A DNA stretch of 64,000 bases from Adiantum capillus-veneris (GCA_014529385.2 CM043965.1:10107412-10171411), one strand, 5' to 3'. Numbered from the stretch's first letter, positions 34,174-45,827 are shown. The notes: generated from the letters alone by a model not told the origin. Numbers and translations: made by a program.

Positions 34174-34320
34174 GCGAGGAAGGGGGCTCTGCAAATACAC
34201 AGAGATGGGGAGATGCCATGGCTGCCCAAGGGATAGAAGGAGCGCACAGTGTGCGCATGAACGACCGCGAGTCAAAAGAAAGTCTTTTTGCATTAGACTC
34301 AAAGAGAATCCAACAAATTA
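33771..34320. other. GC-rich patch with tandem duplications and (GA)n
   Basis: A 23-bp unit TGATTGTGGCACGTGGAGGA is duplicated at 33771-33793 and 33794-33816 (it contains the CACGTG E/G-box). GC- and CpG-richer sequence follows to about 34110, ending in GGCAA-type repeats, then (GA)n at 34127-34171. It could be a promoter or 5' untranslated region of a host gene or an old element; no convincing frame was found. Confidence 0.4.
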
Positions 34321-34382
34321 ATTAATGAACGTAAGAGTAGAGCCAATAGGATAAATTAATGAACGTAAGAGTAGAGCCAAAA
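34319..34382. repeat. 36-bp tandem duplication
   Basis: AATTAATGAACGTAAGAGTA with GAGCCAA recurs in tandem. A related pair occurs at 35119-35207 (AAAGTGGAGCCAAAT...), 45 and 44 bases long, suggesting a dispersed minisatellite family. Confidence 0.7.
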
Positions 34383-34569
34383 ATAAGTGCCCAAAACTAC
34401 TTTTTCATTTGTTTTGATAAGAATCTAGCAAGATGCTTAGTTTGCATTCAAGGAAAAGGCTTTGGGAAAGTTCAAATTGAAAAGAAAAATGGAAGGCAAA
34501 GGTGTGGGCACATGTCACGGACACATGGAATTTCATGAAAGATATTATGCGCATTACCACAGGCAATAG

Positions 34570-34570
<1 letters not shown>

Positions 34571-34640
<70 letters not shown>

Positions 34641-34652
34641 TGAGAGAGAGAG
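34571..34652. repeat. Compound (TG)n(AG)n microsatellite
   Basis: TG repeats to about 34616 run directly into AG repeats. Open frames reading CVCV or HTHT here are artefacts. Confidence 0.95.
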
Positions 34653-35118
34653 ACCGTTGCTCTCTGTCTTTTTGTGCTTCCGACAATGATTGCGATGGCA
34701 AGAACTGCCTTGCCTTGTTGTGGAGAGACATCGTAGGCAATGAACCGGTGGTCGCGAGAGAAGAGCAAGGGGTGGTCATCAGAGAAGATCATGGCAGGTA
34801 AAGCTTCAGGCAGGAGGGCAATGGGGAGGTAGGAATCTAACACTGATAGGATGTTGTCATAATATGAACATTGGTGATCGGATGATAGTGCCCACGAGCA
34901 GGTTGACAGAATGTGAGGAGGGGTGTTGTTGCGCACTGCGTAGTGGTGCAAGGAGATGGGGTGCATGGGGGTTGGGAAGCGAGGACAGAGAGCGAGCGGC
35001 GACGTGATGGTGATGAGCCATTGTCAGAGAGTGACGCATGAACAAGCACATGGTAGGGTTTCCTTTTAGATTTGGAAGGTTGGTTGGAATCTAAAGGCTT
35101 AATTAATTAATGGAAGCT

Positions 35119-35207
35119 AAAGTGGAGCCAAATAGGCCTATTGGCAATAGTACCATTTGTGTGAAAGTGGAGCCAAATGGCCTATTGGCAATAGTACCAT
35201 TTGTGTG
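35119..35207. repeat. Two 45-bp tandem repeats
   Basis: AAAGTGGAGCCAAAT(A)GGCC... is present at 35119-35163 and 35164-35207, differing by a one-base indel. Confidence 0.9.
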
Positions 35208-35209
35208 CA

Positions 35210-36890
35210 ATTTGGTGCCTATAACTTTTCAGAATCTTGTTTCTCTTCACCTAGGTTTGATTTTGTTCGCAAGCATGTATTTGATCCAATTTTGATCAAT
35301 TCTCAACTTTTTCAGAGCTTTAGAATATTAAATCCTTCAGCAAACAAGAATCTATGCATACACCAAGTTAGAAGGTCCCTTCAATCCTTTATTTTGCTAG
35401 TTTGCCAACTTTTTATAGTTTTTTCGTCTTTGAGGAGCGAGGTTTTGGTCTTTTGGTTTGTCTATGCATATCCAAATTACCCTTGTTCTGGATTTAGGCT
35501 CTACATACCCTTAGTAAGGAATGTCCAAAATGTCATGTTAGCCTAAAAGGTCATCTTGAATGGTTCGCAAGCTGTTTTCTTCAAAATCTTATGATATGCT
35601 TATAACTACTTCAAGAAATTGCGTGTTCAATGTTTGTAAATGAGAAGTGATGGATCTTCCCATCACAAAACAAAACTATACACTTCAAGCCCTAGTTTCC
35701 ATGCCAGTTGTAAGTTACAAACAAAAATCAAGAGGAGGAGAAGACACATGTTTCACAGCGAGGCACTCCCTTGCTAGGGTTGAGAAATTTTCTCAACCTT
35801 CATTAAGCAGGGATGGTCGTGGGAAGGGGATGTAGGGCTCATCTTGCTTGTCCCAAAGGTGCATACGTACTTTGGCGAGATGGACAAGAGTTGGCATGGG
35901 GGTTGTTGACATCCCTCATGCTCAATGTTATGCATTTTTTGGAGGGGGAAAAAAAAAGGGGGGGGGGGGGGGGGGGGGGGGTCCCTCGCAGCTCCTCATG
36001 GAAGGAACTTGATGGCCAGGCTTGTGTTATGCTTTGCTTGTTCCAGAGGGCACTACTGGTGGTAGAGGTGTCCTTGGTGGCTCAGATGGGCTCCCATGGA
36101 AGGAGCTTGGATCTCATAAATAGCTTGTTGAAGGTGGATTCAATTTTGTATTGCTAGTATTGTTTCTTTGGACTGATGCTAGTGGCATTGCTTCGGCTTG
36201 GTCCCATGGAGTGAAACTTTGGATATTTTTGGGTATGTTATGTTTGGTAGTAGTGGAGGCCAGGGGCATGCGTCCTTTTGGGGACAACAGAGGGGCCCAC
36301 GGTGCCAACCCCTCCCTTGTTGGGTCTTTTATCGGATGGTGATGGAGCTTCGGGCTCCCCCACTTATGTGACGGTACAGCTATGTTCTTCTCCAGCTTCT
36401 TATGCTCTCCATTGCTCTCATGTAAGTTTTTTTGGTGCCCTGCTTGGTGCGAATATTGTATTTCTTTTTTATGCTTCTATACAGCGTTTGTGAGGATCTT
36501 GATATGTAGCGAATATTGCTGCTAGCATAATTTCGAGTCCACACACTTTTGTGAGTATGGCCAAGAAAAGGATATCTTATTTTCACATCCATGCTATATA
36601 TAATAAAGCTTAAAATTTTCAAGCAAGAAGGAGAACTCCCCTTGCAGACCTAACCCTAAAATTTGAACGATGACTCAATTTGATACTTGAGCTTCTAAAA
36701 ATGTTCAACTTTTGAAGCTTCCGAGCATTGCATAATGTTGAGCTAAAATCTCACACTTGGCACCTCTATGTATCATTGTCCTTCTAGCCTTGAGGATGTG
36801 CACATTGCACGTTGTAGCTTTTTGCAAAGGGCCATAATTGGATGGTCATGTAGTCAAATTGGCAATACGTACACCTAATGTGGGACAACA
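35210..36890. other. Intergenic with G24 homopolymer
   Basis: A run of 24 G (35958-35981), preceded by A9, is the main feature. Short plus-strand frames around 35813-36493 have no recognisable domain. Length of the G run should be treated with care, since sequencing and assembly are unreliable there. Confidence 0.5.
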
Positions 36891-36894
36891 TGAG

Positions 36895-36895
<1 letters not shown>

Positions 36896-36984
<89 letters not shown>
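36896..36984. repeat. Compound (GT)n(GA)n microsatellite
   Basis: GT repeats to about 36956 followed by GA repeats; one of five such compound tracts in the window. Confidence 0.95.
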
Positions 36985-36987
<3 letters not shown>

Positions 36988-37372
36988 TCTCAAATAGGGC
37001 TTGACAAAAAAAAAATTGTAATCAAAGAAGTTTCAAATAAATAAGGACATAATAAAGCTCTTTGGATTTTGAGTCAAACTTTGAAGAATTGCTGATATTT
37101 ACACAAACTTGCAAAATTTAACATTTATTTTAAAAGCATACTTATAATCCATCTGAGAATTTGCAATTTTAGCTTTAAAAACACACTAAACCCTAGTCTA
37201 TTTCAAACATTAGGAACATCAAATAGCCCCAAAATAGAAGGTCATGACAAACGTAGAAAAGATGAATGTCCATTACATCCATGATCACTCTCTCACCATC
37301 CCGAAGACATGTTATGCCAAAAGAGGAGGGGCACATTTGTTGAAATTTATTGCATCCTCGTGTGGGGCACCG

Positions 37373-37373
<1 letters not shown>
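36985..37373. other. AT-rich, no gene seen
   Basis: No domain or repeat structure noticed apart from an A-tract near 37006-37014. Confidence 0.5.
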
Positions 37374-37461
<88 letters not shown>

Positions 37462-37471
37462 GGAGAGAGAG
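37374..37471. repeat. Compound (TG)n(GA)n microsatellite
   Basis: TG repeat to about 37442, then GA repeat with a few G interruptions. Confidence 0.95.
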
Positions 37472-37612
37472 GGGCCATCTAAATGGTTACTTTTTCCTTT
37501 TGAAGGCCATAAAGAAACTCCAACCCTCAAACTTGATGGGTGACTCTACTTTGGGGCTTTATCTTTAAAGGCTTCAAGAAATCCAAGCTCTCGATGCTTC
37601 CATGCATTACGT

Positions 37613-37616
<4 letters not shown>

Positions 37617-37671
<55 letters not shown>

Positions 37672-37800
37672 TTTAATGTCATAAGAACACATCAAGAAAC
37701 CTCAAAGCTCTACCCGACAAGTCTTGAACTTAAGACCTGGTATTTAAGAGGGAATTGTGATAATGAGTCTATCATACTCAAAGATTATTATAGTTTCCTC
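37617..37800 (-). mobile_element. SINE-like element 1, copy a, with (CT)n tail
   Basis: On the minus strand the order is: a weak A-box-like TATGATAGACTCATTATC (about 37775), a B-box match AAGTTCAAGAC (about 37728-37738), a body GTAGAGCTTTGAGGTTTCTT ... ATGACATTAAAACC, then a (CT)n tail (GA on the plus strand, 37617-37669). Body and box positions align with the tandem copies at 56.8-57.5 kb. A/B boxes are RNA polymerase III promoter elements typical of tRNA-derived SINEs. Target duplications were not identified. Confidence 0.6.
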
Positions 37801-37860
37801 TTCTTGTTCACTGAGAGAGATCCCAAACATATATCTGACAAGTCAAGAACCAAAAAAAAA

Positions 37861-37990
37861 TGTGTGTATGTATGTGTGTGTATATGTATATGTACGTATG
37901 TGTGTGTGCATGTGTGTGTGTGTGTGTGTGTGTATGTGTTCATATATGGATGTGTGCATGTGTGTGTATGTGTTCATATATGGATGTGTG

Positions 37991-38065
<75 letters not shown>
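37861..38065. repeat. Long interrupted (TG)n microsatellite
   Basis: Imperfect TG/TA repeat, including a 36-base duplication containing TTCATATATGGATGTGTGCA (37939 and 37975), then pure TG to 38065. Confidence 0.95.
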
Positions 38066-38067
<2 letters not shown>

Positions 38068-38069
38068 CT

Positions 38070-38470
38070 GTTTAACTTAAATAAATAACACATCAATGAA
38101 CAGGATGACTGGCTAAAGATGTCTAGGAAAAGATAAGTACAGAAACAAATCAGTCTTTGATTCATAATTGTACAACATAATAAGAATGAAGTATCATTCC
38201 AAATGAATTTGTACAAAGGTATCAAAACTATCCCAATTGAATCATTAAATATTTCCAAAGTCGGACTGCAGCAAGCTAAACCTCTTTAAGTCAAGATAGA
38301 ATTCTCACTTGCATCCATATAGTCAAGACAACAGATATGTTAGACTTGGCTACGTATGGTAGGCTTCAAAGAATCTATCAGTTCTTATCCATGTCAAACT
38401 TAAAAAAAATTAGACTAGCTACTGTGCTGCATATTTAAAGTCTCAAGGATTTTGTACCATCATATTTTTC
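38070..38470 (+). repeat. Dispersed duplication, copy 1 (partner 45370-45790)
   Basis: Shares GAATGAAGTATCATTCCAA, AAGATA(A)GATTCTCAC(A/T)TGCAT and GTTCTTATCCATGTC-type words in the same order and spacing as 45.37-45.79 kb. In both places a SINE-like element 1 on the minus strand and GT/GA repeats lie just to the left, so the duplicated block is nearer 0.85 kb. Confidence 0.6.
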
Positions 38471-41004
38471 CTAGAGTTACTCATATATTTAGCTTCTCTT
38501 TTAATATCCATTAATGTAAAAAATGTCGACTAATCCATATCATTGTATGTAAAAAGCTTGCATGCAATGCTTAGCTAAGTAATTTTATCCTTAAAATGTG
38601 TTCCGATGTCGAGCCCTTCAAAGTAGAAACAACTAGGGTTATCATTTGACCAAGCTAGCCCTATCCAGATACCAAGTAAAAACCAGAAGAATGTATTGTA
38701 GACCAGATCACTCAACCCGCCAGAACTTAGCAGAATCTGTAATAGTCCTCTTTACCCAACAGCATATACTTAAGTATCAAAACAAAATATTCATTAGTAG
38801 CAGTTGGGTTTATTCTCCAAGTTTTCCCAACACTATCATATTTCAATAAGTAATCATTCAATATAATGCTATCCTGAGAAGTAATATATCAAAGCAAAAC
38901 AAGCTAGGACCAAACAACTATCCTTATCAATCGAGAGCAACTATATAGCTGCTATCTTGAGTCATTTCTCAAAGTAACTCGGTTAACTCGTTGTCGGTTT
39001 ATGAAAATAATCCACCAGAATGTGACCCATAACATTTCGGTAGCATAACCAGTAATGCCACCAAGCTTTCAACATCAGATTAACTAGGGTTATCATTCAA
39101 CCGAACTTAAACCTGATGTCACTGAGTCATTCAATAATTTGCAGCAAGTTATACATTTTTTTTCAATACTATATTCCTATAATGAGTTTCCTTTGAAACT
39201 ACAGTAAAAGCTGAACCATCAGTTCAGAGAAGTATCAGCCAAAGCCAGAGAAGTATCAGCCAGAGCCACAGTAACATTATACCCATACTGGTCAGAATCA
39301 TAGCTTATGCCAAAACCCAAGTGAGGTTTTTAAGACAGTATCATCACCAAGAACTAGATGGTGTATATATGAAAAAGACCATAACTAAGCCATGCATCCA
39401 GGCAATAAGCAGAAGGTTTTTATTTATTGTAAGTCAAGGAAAATAGTAAAAAACCAAAATATATTTTATGGTAGTATCATCACTAGATGTATTTTAACAA
39501 ACCAGTTTTAAGCCAGATATCCAAGCAAGGTTAGATATTTTGTAAGTCAGCACCAGAGCCAGATCCGGCTAATTCCAACCATACCCAAGATCAAGAGAGT
39601 AAGATCTAATTTAGAGAAATACCAGGATTATGCTAGAAATCCAAGACCAAAAAAAACCAGTTGGTGGCTAGTAAACAGGCAGTAGATTTTACCAGACAGT
39701 GGCCAGTAGATTGCATAGAATTTAACAAATTTCTAAATTCAGTGATCAGGACTGGAAGCCAACAAAAAAATCATCATTCTCTTTCACTATGCCAAAGTAA
39801 GAAAAACCTGTCATCATCCTCAACAGAGCAATAAAATTTTTTGACCACCTGAAATATTGAAGGAAATATGGAACTAGTGAGCAGAAGTACACTCACAACA
39901 TCTCCCAGGAGCCAAAGGAAAGACAGGTATAAATCCAATGGGTGACAGCTTGTTCTCCCATTATTAGTATGACCAATGTTGCCTATGTTAAGTTGTTTGC
40001 ACGGGGCACTATGTAACAGGCTTTCAATATCATACTTACCATAAGTATCAAGTAAATGCAAAAAGCCCCAATTTTTCATAAGTTTCCATGGTAAGCCATT
40101 ACTTCAAAGAGTAAAAATGAGCAGGACAGAAGCCCTCACAAAAAACCAGTGTTCAGCAACTAATTCATCCTAGTAGAAGTAATAGGCCATAAGATAATTA
40201 TGGTACCATCTGTGCCATGTAAGTATTTATAACCAGAACATGTAATTTTACCATTTGAGTGAGTTACCCCTAATCTTCCAACACCAAATTATCAACATTC
40301 TTTTATACATTAACAGTAAAAGCTCCTGTCATGGAATAGTGGTAAAAAGCCAATGTGGTAAAACTGCAAAGTATACACTAAAGATAGTGAATAGAAAACC
40401 TTTAAGTAGAAGCCCTCCAACAATCAGCACAGTAGCAACGAAAAAAAGTGTTACTACAGAGCCAAGCATCAACTTTTCTTGCAGACTCTCCTCTACACCA
40501 AGAAAGTTTACACCAAGACCAATTCTAAGTGACGGGAAGAGCCCCTCACCTTATATGGTAGAGGAGGCAAGGAAGATTGCCAAAAGTACTCATTTGTGGG
40601 GGGGATGCAGCAGCCAAGACGATTTTCCTTAATAAGCGTGTAGGAGGTATAACAGCTACACATCACTCCAAGTGAGGTAGGTAGAGAACCCGTGCCAAGT
40701 AACCCTAACCTCCAGCGTAGTTAACAGAGCGGGATCATGACGTGTTATGCGCGCCGCTACAGAGTGATAAAGAGATGCATCGATCAAAACTGAAATCTCC
40801 ACACTCGCCCAGGTAAGGGGCCAAAGAAAAAGGGGGTTTTAAGTGAACTTGGTAGGAGCTGGGGTAAGGGGTGATACCCATATGGTACCTACTGAGCCCA
40901 TGCGTCAAAAAAGTTGTTTTCACAAGCTAGCCCAAGTTCCTATATAATGGTTAATATCAACCCAAGAAACCAAGTGAAGTTAAATCTGTACCCGCCAAGA
41001 TAAT
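38471..41004. other. Non-coding stretch, unexplained ACCAG-rich words
   Basis: Words such as ACCAGTAG, AGCCAGAG and AAGTATCAGCCA recur without a clear period. A minus-strand piece near 39775-39850 (VVKKFYCSVEDDDRFFLLWH after an AG acceptor-like site) and a plus frame at 40255-40632 could be exons but match nothing recognised. Copia 2 inserted at 41009. Confidence 0.35.
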
Positions 41005-41009
41005 GTCTT

Positions 41010-41236
41010 TGTTGGAATTAGGGTTGCAGAGAAACACACACAGCTTGGAGAAGACGAAAGAAGCTCAAGGCACACAATAGAGAGTGTGTTACTTAGTGTG
41101 CAATGGAAAGATAGATAGCCCTAGAGTGATGGGCGTATATACAATGCACGGGGGGAAAAACCTCCTAAAGAGGGAAAAAATGCCCCGGCGGTCCTAGTGT
41201 GTTCACACACATCACTACCACATGTATATGGTAACA
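41010..41236 (-). repeat. 3' LTR of copia 2 (227 bp)
   Basis: Minus-strand reading begins TGTTACC and ends TTCCAACA. Flanked on its outer side by GTCTT. Confidence 0.95.
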
Positions 41237-41311
41237 AATCCCCCCTGGAGTGATGCGGTGAACGAGAGCTGGCACATGAGTAAAGGGAAGTGCCATGCCC
41301 TGAGGACAGGA

Positions 41312-41872
41312 TCAGTCCACAAAGGGGAGTAAGCCCAAAGCTTTGCGGAAAGCTTCAAGCTTCTCACGAGACAATGCCTTTGTGAAAAGATCTGCAAGGT
41401 TGTCCTGTGTTGGCACATAAGCCAAGCTGATCTCTCCTGCTGAGAGCCTCTCCCTGACATAGTGGTAATGCACCTCAATGTGCTTTGTGCGAGCATGAAA
41501 ACCTGGGTTCCTCGCAACTACCAATGCGCTCTGACTGTCAGTGTAGATAGTGTTGGCAGTGTCCTGTCCAACACCCAAGTCAGCCATAAGGCGTCTGAGC
41601 CATACACACTCAACCGTAGCTGTGAAGACTGCCCTGTACTCAGCCTCACAACTCGAAGTGGCCACAGTAGGTTGCTTCTTGCTCAACCATGATATACATG
41701 AACTGCCAAGCATGAAACAAAAACCACTTGTGGACACTCGCGTGTCAAAACAACCAGCCCAATCTGAGTCCGAAAAAGCATGTAAGTCTGGCGGCAATGA
41801 TCCCCCCTTGGGATAAAACAAGCCAAGATGTAAAGTGCCACTAAGGTAGCGGAAAATCCTGTTGACAGCCTG
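41312..41872 (-). pseudogene. Copia 2 RNase H
   Basis: In frame with the preceding pol piece after the single TGA. It has DSDWAGCFDTRVSTSGFCF, TSSCEAEYRAVF, YTDSQSALVVARNPGFHART, HIEVHYHYVRERL and NLADLFTKAL, ending at a natural stop (GLLPFVD) 75 bases before the 3' LTR. The acidic residues needed for RNase H are present. The bases 41477-41534 of this domain are duplicated at 44468-44525. Confidence 0.93.
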
Positions 41873-44524
41873 TCAATGCTTAGACCCTGGGCTATGCATA
41901 AATCTGCTGACCTGCGAGACTGCAAACTGAATATCTGGCCTCGTGTTGCATACATAAATGAGGCAGCCAACAGCAGTTTGGTAAAGAGTGACATCAGCAG
42001 GATCGCCAGCATCATGTAGACTCAACTTCAAACCTGTTTCCATGGGAGTGGCAATAGGTTTGCAATCCTCAAGTCCAAACTTACATAGCAATGTCTCTAT
42101 GTAACTTTTCTGACACAAGGCAATACCACCATCACACTGCTTAAACTGTATACCCAAGTAATGATGCAACAGCCCCAAATCTTTCATCTTGAAAGTAGCA
42201 TTCAAATCAGCCTTAAATTCAGCAATATGTCTCTCATTTGGTCCAGTGATCAGCAAATCATCAACATAAAGAACCACAATGAGAAATACATCATCCTCAC
42301 GCTTTACATACAATGTGCTTTCTGTTGGACTGTTACGAAAGCCTCGTTTAACCAAATGAGTGTCAGCTTTCTCATACCAAGCACGAGGAGATTGCTTCAA
42401 CCCATACAAAGCCTTCTTACATTTGCACACTTTGTCCTCTTGTCCTTTTATGACAAAACCGCGAGGCTGCGTTACATAAACTTCCTCAAATATGTCACCA
42501 TTCAAGAAAGCAGTAACAATGTCTGATTGATGTACATCCCAACCAAAATGAGCTGCCAATGCACATAGAAAACGCACAGTAGTCATACGACAAGTGGGAG
42601 CAAAAGTCTCTTCATAATCTATGCCTTTTTGTTGTGCATAACCCTTTGCAACAAGTCGAGCCTTATGGCGATCGATCTCACCATCCGGCTTGCGTTTCAA
42701 CTTGTAAACCCACTTTGTACCAATGGCCTTTTTGCCAGGAGGCAAATCACATAAAGTCCATGTGTCATTCTCTATAAGTGCATCATATTCTGATTTCATG
42801 GCAGCAATCCAATTTTCTGAATTCTGTGCTTCATCAAAAGACAGAGGCTCCTCAACATCATGTAAACTAGACACAGCCAAAGCATAACAATCTGATGCAT
42901 AAGATGCATGGCGAGAGCCTGAACGAGTACGACTAGATAAAGGTGCATCCAATTTACTGTCACGCAAAGTGTGCACCAGCCATTTTGGCATACCTCTAGC
43001 CTGCTCATTTTCAGCCCTTTCCTCATCAAGTACATCATGTATATCTGCATCAGTAATAGGCTGTTCTAAAACATTTTCAGAAACCCCCATAGGCTGTACA
43101 TTTTCCTCATTGGAACTTACATTCGTATTTCCACCACTGAAAAGAGGCAACAAAGTGTCATAAATGTCCTGTGAGCTTACATTATTGTCTCTAGTACATG
43201 ACAGCAAGGGTTGAACAGAATCTTCCACAAACACTACATCCCGTGAAACCAGAATACGTTTTGTTTGCGGATGATACAACCTGTAACCTTTGCTTTCAGC
43301 ACTATAACCAACAAAAGTACATTTGACAGCCTTACCATCCAATTTTCTGCGCTGCACTTGTGGCACCAAAGCATATGCCAAACAGCCAAAAACACGCATG
43401 TGCTCAATAGAAGGTTTTCTATCATGCCATGCTTCATATGGAGTAATAGACTGCAAAGCTTTCGTAGGACACCTGTTAAGTACATAAGTGGCACACATGA
43501 TGGCCTCAAGCCAAAAAGAATGCGGCAAAGCTTGACTTTTGACCGTACATCGTGCCATTTCCGTTAGTGACTTGTTTTTCCTCTCAGCAACACCATTTTG
43601 TTGAGGTGTATAAGGCACTGTACATTGGTGTTTTATCCCACGACTAGCCAGAAATGCATTAAATTCATGAGACATATACTCCCCCCCTCGATCGGAACGG
43701 AGGGTGCCCATAGTACATTTTGAGACATTTTCAGCCATAGCCAAAAATTGTTTGAAGCACATAAAAACTTCGGACTTCGCTTTAAGCGGAAATACCCACA
43801 CATGCCTGGAGTAATCATCAATGAAAGTCACGAAGTACAGGTAATTGCCCAAGGACGGAGTTTGCATGGGCCCACAAACATCACTATGCACAAGCTGCAA
43901 CCTGCATGTGGCCCTAACTGAACCATCCTTTGGAAACTTAGAACGCTGCATTTTACCCAGAATACAGCCTTCACAAACATGTTTGATAGGTGCTTCAAGA
44001 GGCGGCAAAGAAGCAACCATATCAGATTTCTGCAAACGCAGCAAACTGGCAAAATTCAGATGACCAAAACGTGCATGCCAAAGTTTTGCATCTGAAATAG
44101 CCCTTGAATCTGCAACAGCATTTGCAAAATTTTTTCCACACTTGTCATACAAAGTGAGCTTATACAGCCCACGGCACAAAAGCCCAGATGCAACAATTTC
44201 ATCACCAAAACTGAGATCATGAACTGTACATCTGTCATCCACAAATTTGACTACAAGTCCAAGTCTGGCAAGTGCGGATACAGACAAGAGATTCTTCTTG
44301 ATCCCAGGTACATAAAGTGCATCAACAAGTGTGAAGGAACTGCCATTAGCAGCAGTGAGCACAATCTTTCCAACTCCCTGAACTGGATAAGAGGCGTTGT
44401 TGGCACAAGTGACCGAATTCCCATGAGGGACAGACTCGAGAGAGGTAAACAATTCACGATGTGAGGTAATGTGCTTTGTGCGAGCATGAAAAACTGGGTT
44501 CCTCGCAACTGCCAATGCGCTCTG
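41873..44524 (-). pseudogene. Copia 2 pol: protease C-terminus, integrase, reverse transcriptase
   Basis: The open frame runs through the primer site to TGA 41875-41873. The first residues, SALAVARNPVFHARTKHI, come from RNase H; then SHRELFTSLESV continues as protease C-terminus (no DSGA active site). Integrase: WHARFGHLNFASLLRL, zinc-binding CEGCILGKMQRSKFP, and DDE residues in HSDVCGP, RSDRGGEY, QNGVAERKN. RT: KWVYKLKRKPDGEIDRHKAR, DIVTAFLNGDIFEEVYV, LYGLKQSPRAWY and an intact catalytic YVDDLLITG. The stop replaces a Trp expected in KHWQAV (TGG to TGA), and the same frame continues below. Confidence 0.95.
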
Positions 44525-44530
44525 ATACCA
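44519..44530 (-). other. Primer-binding site of copia 2
   Basis: Minus-strand TGGTATCAGAGC, two bases inside the 5' LTR, matches initiator tRNA-Met. It doubles as the breakpoint of the chimera: TCAGAGCGC is shared with the RNase H coding region. Confidence 0.95.
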
Positions 44531-44532
44531 AT

Positions 44533-44759
44533 TGTTGGAATTAGGGTTGCAGAGAAACACACATAGCTTGGAGAAGACGAAGGGAGCTCAAGGCACACAA
44601 TAGAGAGTGTGTTACTTAGTGTGCAATGGAAAGATAGATAGCCCTAGAGTGATGGGCGTATATACAATGCACGGGGGAAAAAACCTCCTAAAGAGGGAAA
44701 AAATGCCCCGACGGTCCTAGTGTGTTCACACACATCACTACCACATGTATATGGTAACA
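44533..44759 (-). repeat. 5' LTR of copia 2 (227 bp)
   Basis: Same limits as the other LTR; a TATA-like TGTATATA (minus strand, about 44660) is present. The short LTR length is within the copia range. Confidence 0.95.
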
Positions 44760-44883
44760 GTCTTTGTGGTATTTATTCAGCCATGCTAATGGCATAGTAG
44801 GTTAGCAATAAGTACCATTTCCGAGTTTTTTCCAGGTTGAAATCTTTAGCCTATGAGTAGGTTATCATGGTCAGTTGTTGTGT

Positions 44884-45008
<125 letters not shown>

Positions 45009-45099
45009 GGGAGGATAAGAAAGAAGAGAATTTTTATTTTCATAAGAACAATCCGAACAGATATCAAAGATCTACACGTCGAGTCTTGATCTCAAGGTC

Positions 45100-45150
<51 letters not shown>
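45009..45150 (-). mobile_element. SINE-like element 1, copy b (5' truncated)
   Basis: Minus strand: B-box match GAGATCAAGACTC (about 45082-45094), body GTGTAGATCTTTGATATCTG, then TTCTTATGAAAATAAAAATT and a CT-rich tail leading into the compound microsatellite. The 5' side is replaced by (GA)n at 45104-45150, so no A box remains. Shares body words with copy a and with 56.8-57.5 kb. Confidence 0.5.
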
Positions 45151-45369
45151 TTTCCATGCTTGTGGAATGATTAAAGGGACTACAATCAACCCTCTTCAAT
45201 TGTGCATTCATGGCGCACACATATCCACACATAAATAATTGCAGCTCCCTATGACCCTACATTTGTCCATAGGGAGATAAAGATTGATGTAAGCAGATAA
45301 AAAGGGTAAGCAAGTGGCTTAAAGACCAACGTGTATGTGTGTGGATGTGCATGTGTGTGTGCTGGTGTA

Positions 45370-45790
45370 TTAAACTTATACTTATACACAAGCAAACATA
45401 AAAGTTCAATAGACAGTTGGCTTTAGACAAAGGACAAAGATTAGCACAAAAATGACTCAGTTTCGGATTCATTTTGTACATCAAAGTGAGAATGAAGTAT
45501 CATTCCAATGCATTTATACATGAGATAGTTAAAAAAATAGTCATTAAGTAGAGGAAGCCAAATTCTTCGGTGTTGTCGGACAACAACTAAGCCAAAAAGC
45601 TCTTAAGTAAAGATAAGATTCTCACATGCATCATTAGCCTTGAATATGTATTAGAAGTGTCAACAAACCTATTAGTTGTTATCCATGTCCTACTTAGAAA
45701 ACTTTTTAACTTAAACCAGCTATCCTTTTTTTAAGCTTCAAACAGTGCAAAGTATTTAGGAGACAAATATCCCTTCCAAAAGTAAGTAGA
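45370..45790 (+). repeat. Dispersed duplication, copy 2 (partner 38070-38470)
   Basis: See the partner. The two are in direct orientation, about 7.3 kb apart, with copia 2 inserted between them. Confidence 0.6.
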
Positions 45791-45827
45791 TTAAAAAAAA
45801 AAGTGTGATTCCACATGTTTTTATTGT

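Larger units (their letters stand above)
41010..44759 (-). mobile_element. Ty1/copia LTR retrotransposon 2, self-chimeric, gag-less
   Basis: Two 227-bp LTRs (41010-41236 and 44533-44759) flank a minus-strand pol. GTCTT is duplicated at 41005-41009 and 44760-44764. On the minus strand the primer site TGGTATCAGAGC (44519-44530) follows the 5' LTR and a polypurine tract AGGGGGGATT (41237-41246) precedes the 3' LTR. The LTRs differ at about five positions by eye. Gag and the first part of protease are absent: the primer site runs directly into a 58-bp copy of the RNase H region, then into the protease C-terminal part. With 3750 bp and no gag it must have moved, if it did so in this form, using proteins of a relative. 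Confidence 0.97.

Noticed and set aside
34020-34302. Ser/Leu/Ala-rich minus-strand frames in the GC-rich patch
   Set aside because: They cross the (CT)n tract, exist in three frames at once and have no recognisable domain; composition explains them.
37374-38065. Open frames of repeated CV, HT, SL or ER residues
   Set aside because: These are translations of GT, AC, CT or GA microsatellites (also at 3.3, 15.5, 25.2, 34.1, 34.6, 36.9, 44.9 and 62.0 kb) and not proteins.
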